DNA of 64,000 nucleotides from Chaunax sp. Z400 (Eukaryota; Chordata; Actinopteri; Lophiiformes; Chaunacidae), in assembly GCA_037577475.1 (NCBI GenBank), contig CM075189.1, positions 14,170,839-14,234,838 of the forward strand, read 5' to 3'. The stretch's first letter is position 1; each line of letters opens with the position of its first letter. Positions 1-11,115 of the stretch are shown piece by piece. Made by a program: the position numbers and the translations under genes. Under the pieces are notes generated by a model. It searched no databases and was not told the origin of the DNA. It saw nothing but the letters and a program-made list of their open reading frames with translations.

Positions 1-280
1 AGATGGGATCTATTCTCCAATGTAGACAGTTGGCGTGCGAATAAATCGCGTTAGCCAATTAGCCTGCTAGCTAACGTTAGCACGTCGAGCTAATCTCCTC
101 GTAGATAGTTAATCCCGGTCTGTCTTAACCATTATCACTGTATTAAATAGCATATGGCTGAGGTGGAATATAACTAACGATTCCTTCAGTTTTATGACCG
201 GATAACCTAGTGTGACCTGGAAGATTGGCTCCATACTTTTATTTTTCCTCTTAAAATAATACATCCAGTGGAGACAGAAG
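1..280 (+). promoter_or_regulatory. bbs7: Upstream region and 5' UTR of bbs7
   Basis: No coding exon is visible before the bbs7 start codon. The stretch holds a CCAAT motif at 55-59, a perfect 12-bp palindrome at 70-81 and AT-rich sequence. This is the expected place of the bbs7 promoter and leader. The transcription start was not located, and no convincing ciliary X-box (RFX site) was found by eye. The neighbour beyond the left edge is not visible; in human it would be TRPC3. Confidence 0.4.
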
Positions 281-767
281 ATGGAGATCCACCTAAATCG
301 AGTTGATTACATTCAGGTATCACCGAGCACAGTCGGTGGTTTATTTGTTCTTTTAGCATTTTATGCTGACATTGGATTTTAAACATTTTTAGTGTCTCTA
401 CATTATCCTGACAGGTTGGTGTGACATCCCAGAAAACCATGAAACTGCTTCCAGCATTGGGGAAAAAGGCAACTCAAAAGGTATTGCTTCTCTGTGGGAA
501 CAATGTCTATGTCTGACCACTTATAGACTTATCAAAGTTTGTAACAGTCTGTTGTGTTTAATGGGATTGTTTCATACGACAGCATCATGGTTCTTCTTGT
601 CTGTTTTGTGTTTCAGGTTGCAATCGCTGATCATGATGGTATAGTGACATGTTTTGGGATGAAGAAAGGAGAGGCGGTGGTATGTGCTCTACTTTAGATG
701 ATTCTTTCTTTAGAATACAACCAGTTTGATATTAATGTGTTAAATTTCAGTTTTTAATGACAAGAAA

Positions 768-846
<79 letters not shown>

Positions 847-3800
847 CTGTGTTTAAAACACTTCCAGGGCAGAAAATAGCCAGAATGGATCTTGGAGGAG
901 CTGTGGGAACTCCACAGGAGAAGATATTTGTCTGTTCTGGTTCTCAGGTCCGGGGATTCACCAAGAAGGGCAAACAGTTCCTCACTTTTGAAGCCAATCT
1001 CACCGAGAGTATTAGTGCCATGTAGGAACCATTCTCTTCTTTTTCTTCTTATCCGACTGACACTGCTTGATTGACTTGTGCAGAATGATGTAATGTTCAC
1101 TGTATTGATCGGTGCTCTCTTCTCCAGGCATGTCTCAGGCGCTGACCTTTTTGTGTGTGCAAGTTACATCTACAACCACTACTGTGACTGCAAGGACCAA
1201 GACTACTATCTGTCTGGAGACAAAATCAGTGATATCACATGTTTGTCCTCTGAAAAGTTGACACGACTCGTACCAGTCCTGGCATGCCAAGATCGGGTTC
1301 TTAGAGTTTTGCAGGTAGACCAAGATTACAATCACTGTTCTGATTTTGACACGTTAAGTTTTTTTGACTTAGACAATTAGATGCGATTTATTATTTTATG
1401 TTATATTTTTGTTAATTAGGGATCTGAGCTCGCCTATGACATTGAAGTCCCTGGCCCTCCCTCTGTCTTGGAACTGTACAACAAAGATGGAGGTAAATTA
1501 ACCTCTTTGTTGACTGTGTACCAGCACAATAAAACATAGGACTGCTTCATATGGAACAAATTCAAACAGCAATGGTTTCTCTACAGGAGAGGAAATCCTC
1601 TATGGAACTACAGATGGCAAAATAGGATTGGTCCAGATTGGGGAGCATTCCGCTGAAACCACATGGGAGATCAACAACGACAAAAAGAAAGGAGGTATCT
1701 TGTTTTACATGACCATACTAAAGTTTTAGCATGTTTTGGCCAATTAAATATAAATGACTAAGATGTTACATTAAAACCTGCCATGTTCCATAGCATATGA
1801 ATATTAACTTGCAGGAGATTGGGAAACCATAATGGTGACCAATTCATTATTATTATTATTATTATTAATATTATTTTTGTCAAGGTTATGAAGTATATAA
1901 TGTAGTATTGTAGTTGTTAACAGGAACTACTTTGCCAATTGTCATTTTTTTTAGCAGTGCTTACTGTTTTAAGAACGCTTTAGATTTACAATTGTCTGTC
2001 TCCCATCAGGAATTCTTTGCATGGACACTTACGACATTATTGGAGATGGAGTAAATGACATCCTGGTGGGCAGGGATGATGGGACGGTTGAGGTCTACGG
2101 CTTTGACAGCACCAGTGACCCCACGTTACGCTTTGAGCATGTGAGTTTAAACGTTCTACAACCCAGCAAATGTGTTTCACTCACTCCAATTTCCATCCTA
2201 ATTCACTCCCATATGCTGTTGAAATACTGAGGAACTGTATTATTTAGAAAAGCTGTGTTCACTCAGTATATTATAATGATCAGCCACAGATTCAAATACA
2301 TTTTTTTTTCTTTTATGAGTATCATGTAGCCATACTTTGCTGCATTCATACGGTTATAAATGCCCAAACCTGCATGTCTGGTCACAGCCAGATCTATTTA
2401 AGTTTGTGTCCCTGAAATTCTAAGGAAATTATAGCTTTAAGATAATAATTTATAACATTTCTGGATTCATATGAAATAAAAACAACTTGATCTTTGTTGT
2501 ATATTTTGTTCAATTTTTACATTATCAAAAATGCCACTGATTTTCAACTTTAATTAATTTAATTTAATTCAAGGTAGCGGTGCGTTTCATTTGATCACTT
2601 ATTGCTATATTTTCTGGGAAAGAGTTGGCAAGTGAGGAGGGAAGTCAGCAAAAGTGACTTAACATAACAGGAATAATTGTTTAAAACAACGAACATTCCT
2701 GTCTAAGTCATGTCAGTTAGATAGATAGATTCTCAGCAATGTTTTTTTAGTTTTTTTAACCTCAAGACAATAACTTCTGATTCTGAGCTCCGATGTTTTG
2801 ATTGAGAGGCCCCATAACTAATGCTATTATATAAAATTAAGTGCATTAGTTCTATTTTCCATATGTGTTGTATGGATACCTTGCATTTTTATTTTATTTT
2901 ACATGATCGATACAGATCATTAATGCCTAAAGCTTCCTGTGTTTCCTAACTTCAGGTGTTGTCAGAGAGCGTGACCTCCATCCAGGGTGGCTGCGTGGGG
3001 AGGGAGTCTTATGATGAGGTCCTGGCTGCCACTTACACAGGTTTGATTAAAAAAAATTCAAAACGGTGGCCTTAGTGAGATATATAGTATGGGTTATTTA
3101 AAACTTAACAGATAATGTTAAATAGTGAATAAGTAGAAAGAAGTCTGACATGCACAGCATATCCTGCATTGCTGTCATTACCTTTTACAGGATGGGTGAC
3201 TGGTTTGACCTCTGAGCCCCAGAGGGCCGAAGCCGGCCCTGGAGATGAGGTCAGGATGAGCAAGGAGACTCAGTCCAAAGTAGAGGCACTCAGGTATCAG
3301 ATTTATGTTCTTTTGACTTTATTGTAATTTATTTACTGTGAAATAGTTCAATTATGATCTCAAACCAGATCTGTTTTGCAATCAGTTTTATTATTTTCTT
3401 CCAGGGCAGAGCTGGAGCAGCTGCAGGTCAAAGTCCTGCAGGGTCGTGAGCAGTATCAGCAGACGTCCCAGTCGAGCACGGCCGTCTCTGCGGTGCCCGT
3501 CTTCAGCATCAATGACAAGTTCACCCTCTGCCAGGACGATGCCAGCTACAGCCTCACTCTGGAGGTGCAGACTGCCATTGACAATCTGCTGCTCCAGGTT
3601 AGGTCGCTAATAAGCCCCTGTTGTTACAAGCACAAGTGACAGTGAAATCTGGGCCTACAGTCTCGCATAACAAATAGATTGTGTTGCAGATATATAAAGG
3701 CAAAATATAAATTAAAGATGACTCTACCTTGCAGAGCGACGTCCCCATAGACCTGCTGGATGTTGATAAGAACTCAGCTGTTGTCAGTTTCAGTGAATGT

Positions 3801-6318
3801 GATTCAGAGGTGAGTTGTGTAATTGCTTCCCACTCAGCACAAACATAATGTACAAATAAAGTCAAAATCTGCTGCTGTTCCCAGAGGCCTAACTCTCTTA
3901 TTCTGGTTCCAGCAGCCCAATGGCAACTTCCTCCTGGCCACATATAGATGTCAGGCTAACACTACCAGACTAGAGCTCAAGGTAACACTTGCATCAAATC
4001 ATATTTTTGTCTCATATTGTTACTACTTCCTTCATGGAAATGCTTACAGCACCACAGGGGGGCTCTCTTTGTGTAATTATGGATGCTTTGAGGTCACAGA
4101 CAGACATTACTCACCTCTGTGCATCAAACATTCCTATGGGATTATTTAACTGATGTTTTAAAAATAGTAATCCATTACATTTGCCTAAACTACCCAACGA
4201 TGCACTGCAGAAAGATAAGATGTCTCATCCACCATAAATGTTGTACCAGGTGAGGTCCATCGAGGGACAATATGGGACCCTTCAGGCTTACGTTACCCCG
4301 AGACTGCAACCCAAGACATGCCAGGTCCGCCAGTACCAGATCAAACCTCTGTCCCTCCACCAGCGGACACACAACATAGACCAAGACAGGTAAAGACATC
4401 AAGTTAAAAAAAAAAGAAAATCTTATGGAATTTGGAAGTGAATCTGAAAATTGGATTTTTCAAAAGACATTCAGACTGGGATATGAATTCAGTAATCATT
4501 TTATTTCAATTATTTCTTCAATGTAATCCTTTTTTCAATTTTTTTTTAATTTTTTTCAGTTTTGAGGTAAATGTTTGGTTAGTGTTGGTTCACAAAACCA
4601 GCTTTAGGTCAGTCCCACTATAATGGTAGCCTTGTTTCCGATTTCTGAGTGGCTGTCCACATCAGATTTGTTCAGATTGAATGAAATGAAATGACAATTA
4701 ATCCAAATCATCAGGTTATTGGATTGTTGGATTCAGGCTGTATTTGAAAGCAAAGGCTTAAGGCATTATAGCATTATAACTAAAACGGTCGACACAACAT
4801 GAAGTCATACTAAAATAGTTACATTTTATGTTACATTTTATGAAAGAAAATCTTTTCATAATGAATGCCATAAGAATTATATTTTGTTCATTTTACATGA
4901 AAATCTGATTTTGAATTTTGTCTGTCTGTTTCTGTGTGACTCATACTTTGTCTGTCCTGCAGGCCCATGAACAGGCTCAGTCTGGTGGGACAGTTCAGTT
5001 TTGCTGAGATCCACTCCTGGGTGGTCTTCTGTTTGCCAGAGGTGCCTGAGAAAACACCAGCGGGAGAGAGCATCACTTTCTATTTCCATAACACTTTTCT
5101 TGGGACACAGCTTGAAGCGACCTACTGGTAAATACTAGCACACAGTAGGAAGACTCTCCTAGAGCAGCAGACTGTGTGTAACACTGTGTGTAAGAAACTT
5201 TACAAGGTTATTGAATTTCTTATCGTCTCTCATGTCCATAGTTTTTATGTTTTTTACACTTTCTCTCAGTGGTTTTGTTACAGTTTACTTGGAATCAAAC
5301 ATGACTCTCCTCTGTATTTGTGACTTTAGCAAAGGGGAAGGTCACTTCAGGTCTGACAACATCTCAACCATCTCCATACTGAGCGATGTTCTCTCTAAAG
5401 AAGCTACCAAGAGGAAAATCAATCTAAACATTTCATATGGTATGTGTATTATTATTCGTTCTCAGTGTCTGCTGACATTGTTTTTCAAGCCCAATAAATG
5501 ATCATTTTTTTGTTTGCTTGTTTTTCTTCCAGATATCAGTGATGACTCTGTGAGCCACACCCTGAGGATGATTCATCCAAAACTGGAGTACCAGTTGTTG
5601 TTGGCAAGAAAAGTTCAACTTATCGATGCACTCAAAGTAAGTATTGGTAATCTATCGTCTTACTAGAAAAATCAAACTGGAGCTGTTTCAGTACGTTCAC
5701 TGTGTATGTCCACAATCACACCTTCTATTAACTCCTCTCAGCCGTTCTCTCAGGCCTGTTGATAGGCTTTTGGGCAATTAACCTCCATCCCTCTTCCTTT
5801 GTAACTTCTCTGATTGGTAGGAGCTTCAGGTTCATGAGGGGAATGCTGACTTCCTCATCCCAGAATATCGCAACATCTTGGATGAGTCCTCTGATCTCCT
5901 CGAGGAGTATAAGAAGCAGCCGGCGCATCTTGAGAGGCTTTATGGTGCTGTATATTTGCATTTCACTGACACTGATATCCAGAGATCAGTTAGCTTTCCC
6001 TCTTTCTTTCCATGTGACTTTTGATTTGTTTTTTGTTTTTTTACATTTATCAACCTATCGCTAAAACTGAAAGACAGGATTACAGCTACTCGAAAAAATT
6101 TCTACTATATGAACCTGACATTATGAAGTAAAGCTTGTTGTCAAATAATATTTACATTAATATTTTTCTTTTTCTTTCTTGTAGGAATGATCACAGACCT
6201 CTTCATCGACAAATTCAAGTTCAAGGGCCAGAATGTGAAAACTAAGGTGTCATCATTGCTGGAAATACTCGATAATTATGACTTAAATTCTCTGTTAAAC
6301 TTTTTCAATGAGGTATGA
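281..6318 (+). CDS. bbs7: Bardet-Biedl syndrome 7 protein, BBSome subunit (19 coding exons)
   Basis: BBS7 is a subunit of the BBSome, the coat-like complex that moves membrane proteins through primary cilia. Coding exons: 281-316, 415-480, 617-679, 846-1021, 1128-1314, 1420-1492, 1587-1694, 2010-2140, 2956-3040, 3191-3293, 3405-3597, 3735-3809, 3913-3981, 4250-4389, 4963-5127, 5330-5439, 5533-5636, 5821-5944, 6185-6318. They total 2142 nt, or 713 aa (human 715). Phases match at every junction. Recognisable blocks are RVDYIQVGVTSQKTMKLLPA near the N terminus, YNHYCDCKDQDYYLSGDKI and LACQDRVLRVLQG in the beta-propeller, INDKFTLCQDDASYS after a short coiled-coil-like stretch, and NISTISILSDVLSKEATKRK in the C-terminal half. 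The end reads FFNEV-stop, matching the human length. Oddities: a CT microsatellite forms the exon 4 acceptor tract, exon 13 has a tandem CAGCAG acceptor, and the exon 18 donor (GTGCTG) is weak. Identification is very secure; the last codons are less so. Confidence 0.96.
772..843. repeat. (CT)n microsatellite, about 36 units
   Basis: An uninterrupted CT dinucleotide tract ends directly in the CAG of the bbs7 exon 4 splice acceptor (exon begins at 846), so the array itself is the polypyrimidine tract. On the minus strand it gives a spurious Arg-Glu repeat ORF. Confidence 0.97.
1846..1868. repeat. (ATT)n microsatellite in bbs7 intron 7
   Basis: Short AT-rich trinucleotide run inside the intron between exons 7 and 8. 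No other signal is seen in this 315-base intron. Confidence 0.85.
2141..2955 (+). other. bbs7: bbs7 intron 8 (longest bbs7 intron)
   Basis: AT-rich intron bounded by a GTGAGT donor and a TTCAG acceptor. I saw no exon, RNA gene or recognisable transposable element inside it. Confidence 0.7.
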
Positions 6319-7334
6319 TGAAATGTACATCCGATGATATTCATTTACATGTCTGTATTTATGCTATTTTTGTATTGTAAATACAAAAAAATCATTATAT
6401 GATAGCTACTAGCAGTTGTCAAACTAACATTTAGTTTTACGTAGTTTGTCCCAACTATGACATTAAATATTTAAATACTCATAATTATGTTTTTGACAGC
6501 ATCGGAAAACAAAGGTGGTGATTAATGAACCCCTACAAGTTTGCCAAGATAGAGCAGGTTCCTCTTTGTATTAGTGGCTAAGCTTTGGTTAAGGTTTGCA
6601 ATTTCAGTGACCAAATTTAAGTCAGTTGAAAGGACACAGAATGTATGTTTTTATACATGAATTGCGGCGGAAACGGGGTACATCAGGTTCCATCAGAGGT
6701 GTGGGAACTGTGGCAACTTTGGCATCAAGTAATAAAAATTAGAACTTATTTGTAACCATCGTATGATTCATCATTCAATGGACTGATGGAAAGCATAGTA
6801 AAAGATATTTAGTACCATGAGCCATATGTGACAAATGTTAAGACACACAACATGCTGATGTCTCTTTCATTGAAATATTATGTCTGCCATCCGATGATTG
6901 TCAGTATGATATGTCAATAAATCAATTACCTTAGTCTTCCTACTGTTTCTATCCTTTTGATATTTATTTGGATTTAGGAACACAAAGTAACTAAGCATAT
7001 TTCCTCATCATCAAACCTTTATTTAAACATATATATATATGTATATGTGTGTGTGTGTTTAGTTTATGAAATATAATGCAGTGTTAAACATTACACCAGA
7101 TAATATTTACTCTACAACATTGAAAATGGGAGTGATTTATCATAATTCCAATAACCACCAAATAATCGAAATTACTTAAGTGAGTATGTTGTATTGCCAA
7201 CATTTTTAATATATAAATTACAATACAGTATCTCACAGATGTTGCACTATTATAACGATTGTCCGTACACTCAAACCGGTTTTGAATTTGCAATTAGGAT
7301 AGAATTGTGCTCTTTCGGTACCCGTAGAAATCTC
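6319..7334 (+). other. bbs7 3' UTR and bbs7-ccna2 intergenic spacer
   Basis: An AATAAA signal at 6731-6736 lies about 415 bases after the bbs7 stop and probably ends the transcript near 6750. A possible alternative splice acceptor lies at 6497-6499. The remainder is AT-rich spacer with an (AT)n/(GT)n microsatellite at 7029-7058. No open coding exon is apparent on either strand. Confidence 0.55.
7029..7058. repeat. (AT)n-(GT)n compound microsatellite
   Basis: Alternating purine-pyrimidine tract, AT repeats passing into GT repeats, in the spacer between bbs7 and ccna2. Confidence 0.85.
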
Positions 7335-7392
7335 TACGTCACTGCCGGTCCTGCCTATGATTGGCCGTTTCAATCCTCGCGGGCTACTTGAA
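7335..7392 (+). promoter_or_regulatory. ccna2: ccna2 cell-cycle promoter: CRE-like site, inverted CCAAT box, CDE and CHR
   Basis: Seen in order: a CRE-like half site TACGTCA (7335-7341), an inverted CCAAT box ATTGG (7360-7364), a CDE-like TCGCGGG (7377-7383) and, four bases later, a CHR-type core TTGAA (7388-7392). The human cyclin A2 promoter is known for the same succession: a CRE/ATF site, an NF-Y box, then CDE/CHR bound by the DREAM and MuvB complexes, which repress it in G0/G1 and release it in S/G2. The CDE-CHR spacing agrees with my recollection of the human promoter, as do the bases after it. The conclusion that this is the active promoter is inferred from this similarity and its place upstream of ccna2. 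Confidence 0.82.
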
Positions 7393-7779
7393 CTGAGAGA
7401 AAGCAACTTCTCTGCATGTTTCTGCCTAAATGGACCGAGGCTAGCGCTGTTGTTTGCAGGTTAGTAGTACTTTGGGAGATCATGAGTATGGCAATTTAAA
7501 AGCACGTTTTATGCTCTGTAGATCTTTGACCGACAGCAGTGCATTTTTTGTTTTTGTGTCTTGTTTTTAGCACTGCAGTTCGTTACCATCTCAACAGCTT
7601 AGTTTTAGTTGAGAACGAGTCTTTTTACCTGCCTCGACAAGGTAGCAACCAATGCTAACCTCGATATAACTGTCCATAGATGATCTTTTGAATCTAAACT
7701 CATTTGATATTTCACGTGCAAGAGCACGCAACAGCTGTAGTCTCGATAAGAAACAGCCTTTTTGTTTAAGGGGGGAAAT
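7393..7779 (+). other. ccna2: ccna2 5' UTR, possibly with a short leader intron
   Basis: The stretch between the CDE/CHR promoter and the start codon holds a plausible donor (CAG followed by GTTAGT at 7460) and a plausible acceptor after a T-rich tract (TTTTTAG ending at 7570). The leader could therefore be spliced as 7400s-7459 joined to 7571-7779. If the 111-base intron is not removed, the leader is about 380 nt. Small upstream ATGs occur in the second half. Confidence 0.4.
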
Positions 7780-10571
7780 ATGTCGGGAGCTAACCGAGGA
7801 CATGCGAGCGCGGCTAGCGAGCACCACAACCAAGAAAATATGTTGTCAAGACTGAGAGGCTCGCTAAAACCACGAGCTGCTGCAAACGAAAACCAAGAAA
7901 ACCTTCCTCCGAAACAAGCAGCCAGTAGAACCGTCCTGGGACCATTGCAGAACAACCAGCGGTGCAAAACTCAGAACCAGCGCGGGACAAAACAGGTTGG
8001 TTTCGGTGACAATGCTAAATAGGTCGCCTAGCTTGAAGCTAGTCTCTGCTAGTAATGATTGTTGTAAAGATGGGGGGCATTGTAGGGTTTTGAGGCAACT
8101 AATTTAATTTAATGTAACGTGTATCTTGGGCTTTACTACTAGCTTTATCATGTATTAGTGTAATATTTTTACTACCATACAGCGACGTCGATTACCCTGT
8201 CTGTCCGCCATTTTAACATTAACACAACATTACCGCTGAGACCATTATTTAGACATAATGTAATTTTTAATTGTGTTCCGACTCCTCCTTTTGTAAGTTT
8301 TTGTTTGTTAGTGCTTGTTGCATCAAACAAAAGCACTCAGACAGTAAAGGTACACGTTTGAAACATTTAATGCAACACTAGCTTTCAATTTCTTTTGTGT
8401 AAAACTTTGTTACTGCTTTTTATAGAAACTCACTCTGGATTTCCATACACAAGTTACTGCTCTCTGCCCTCATGCTATTCCTACAGCCTTTTCCTAATGG
8501 GACATAAATCTCAATTGCCTTGCATTCTGCTCCTAGGAGTCAACACAGCCCTTGAGCTGTAAAAATGAAGATTTCAGCAAAGGCTGCCTTGAGAGGCCCT
8601 TCACCAAACAGCCCGCTTTCCAGATCCATGTGGATCAGCCTGATGGACCCTGCATCAAGAAGCCACAGCAGGTGGTTGAACCTGTCAAACCAGAGTCAGT
8701 CGCTGCAGATTCTCCCCTCACGATCAACAATGCTGTGGCACAGCTCAGACAGCCCCTGGCCACCATTGATATTCCATCAGCGATGGATGTCAGCTTCGGT
8801 GAGTTGGAAATAGTTTTCGGAGTGTCTCTCCTTCTCGGGGTGGCGGGGAAATAAATTGTCTTTTCAAATTTACAATTGCATTGTAATTTGGTTCATGAAG
8901 CTAGTCGAACAGAAATGGTTGCTTTCCCCGTCTAAACGGGAAATGAAATTTGCACGGCACTAAATGCTTTATCCTTTGCTCAGATTCTCCTATGGACATG
9001 TCTGTGGTTGAGGTGGAGGAAAAACCAGTCAGTGTAAATGAGGTCTCAGAATATGCTGCTGAAATTCACACATACCTGAGGGAGATGGAGGTGAGGCATT
9101 AGTTTTAACTCAATTCTCTTCAGATATTCTTTCAGCAGTCTCTTGACGTCGATGTTTCTCACAAGGCCTATCTAGAGATGCGGGTGATAATCTGAAAGTT
9201 AGGTAACATGCTAGTGTTGTGCACCACAGGTAAAAACGAGGCCTAAAGCGGGCTACATGAAGAAGCAACCAGACATCACAAACAGCATGAGGGCCATCCT
9301 TGTGGACTGGCTTGTCGAGGTTGGAGAGGAGTACAAGCTCCAGAACGAGACACTATATCTGGCTGTAAACTACATCGATCGCTTCCTTTCCTCCATGTCT
9401 GTCCTGAGGGGGAAGCTTCAGCTGGTTGGGACTGCTGCCATGTTGTTGGCTTCGTACGTATCATTTTAAGTCCAGTCTACTGAAATTTCAATCATATTCA
9501 CATGACTTTCCTTTTTGTGTGAATTTGACAATATACATTTTCAAATGCAGGAAATTTGAAGAGATCTATCCCCCTGAGGTGGCAGAGTTTGTTTACATCA
9601 CAGATGACACCTACACCAAGAAGCAAGTGTTAAGAATGGAGCATCTGGTGCTTAAAGTCCTCTCCTTTGATCTGGCAGCGCCAACAATCATCCAGTTTCT
9701 CACACAATATTTCCTCCACCAGTCGGTTAACAAGCAGGTGGAAAACCTGGCAATGGTGAGCTTCCTTTTTATAGTTGTCTATGCAGTTAGGGGCAAAATG
9801 TTTTATACCACACATTTGAAAAACCGATCCCTAATATTGCTCTTAACTCTGTAATTTATCATCGTAAATTAAATGTAGTCTCCCTCTTCAATTTGTAAAT
9901 TTCTTTTCTCAGTACCTTGGGGAGCTCAGTCTGGTTGATTCCGAAACCTTTCTGAAGTACCTGCCATCGCAGACCGCTGCTGCAGCCTACATCCTGGCCA
10001 GCAACACAGTGACTGGTGGCTCATGGGTAAGTTTGAGGTAGAATGGTCTAATACAGCCATCTGGCAATTTTTTTTATTTTTTTATTTTTTTATTTTTTTT
10101 TTTATATATAAATATACAAGTCAAACTTCTCACCTCCAAATGTTTATTCAAACATCAACCATCTCTGTCAATGGTCTAGTTCACCCTGACTGGAAATTAT
10201 GGGCTTCTGTTATGTATGAAAACAAGTGAGATTATTCTGATGTCTTCCTCAGTCAAAGTCATTGGCAGAGATGACTGGCTACTCCCTGGAAGACCTGATG
10301 CCATGCATTCAAGATCTGCACACACTTTACCTCAATGCTGCTCAGCATGCCCAACAGTCTGTTCGGGAGAAATACAAGGGCGCCAAGTAAGTATATAATA
10401 AACTTGGCCTTAAGCATGTTTGCTTGGTATATCCAACTGGTTAGACTTTCATTGGCCTCTTTGGATTTGTGTCGTTTTCAGACCGCCTGCAATAAACATT
10501 CTGAAACTTTGTTTTCCAGATACCTGGAAGTCTCCCTCATCGTTGCTCCGACTAAACTGCCGCTGAACTAA
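7780..10571 (+). CDS. ccna2: Cyclin A2 (8 coding exons)
   Basis: Cyclin A2 activates CDK2 and CDK1 for S phase and mitotic entry. Exons: 7780-7995, 8537-8798, 8984-9090, 9230-9453, 9551-9755, 9913-10026, 10253-10386, 10520-10571, giving 437 aa (human 432). Residues 50-58 read RTVLGPLQN, an exact destruction-box pattern (RxxLxxxxN), in an Asn/Gln-rich N terminus. The MRAIL hydrophobic-patch motif that recruits RxL substrates is at residues 215-219, followed by an almost invariant cyclin box (LVDWLVEVGEEYKLQNETLY, then KFEEIYPPEVAEFVYITDDT). The C terminus ends in LIVAPTKLPLN, more divergent. The ATG at 7780 was chosen over an upstream in-frame TTG because it is the first ATG in the frame and fits the family start. 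Identification is secure. Confidence 0.97.
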
Positions 10572-11115
10572 CGCCCTTGAACCAACCCCCACCCACCCCC
10601 ATGTGGAGTTGTACTGTCTTTTTTTTTTTTTAAATGTTTGCCCCAATTCCAAATGGCCTGCTCTTCTTGGAGTAGAGCTGGATGTTTAGAGTTTTTAAGG
10701 TATTTTTATATACATTCATACCAGATACAGTTGTGTTGAATCAAGCAATTTTAATATTGACTTTAAATCACAGACAAAACGTTAGAGGTCTTGAAGCCGA
10801 TCTGTAAACCTTCCGCTTTGACCTGCTGTCCCATATGTGGCTGTGAATGCACTCAGAACTCAGAACTAACCCAGAAAACCTCATTCTTCCACCTAAAGGG
10901 GTTTAGTTGATCTAAGCGGTTATTGTTGCTGTTTCACATTGAAGGCTTGTAAAGCCTTTAACTATTATGCCTGGTGGGATGCAGATTAAGGTGTATTGTC
11001 TGTCATGGAGTCAGCTGTCTCATTACATTTGTGTTTTGGAAGCTAACAGCTGTTCAAGGCATCCCATGCACTGTAAAGTATAGATCTTGTAAATAAAACA
11101 CATTTAAAGCGCACA
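10572..11115 (+). terminator. ccna2: ccna2 3' UTR and polyadenylation signal
   Basis: The 3' UTR runs from the stop codon to an AATAAA at 11092-11097, so cleavage is expected around 11110-11115. No competing strong signal lies closer to the stop. Confidence 0.7.

Noticed and set aside
747..1100. 117-codon minus-strand ORF with a long Arg-Glu repeat
   Set aside because: It is the reverse reading of the CT microsatellite and of bbs7 exon 4.
7762..7779. Upstream in-frame TTG start for ccna2
   Set aside because: The ATG at 7780 is the first ATG of the frame and fits vertebrate cyclin A2; the extra six codons are not family-like.
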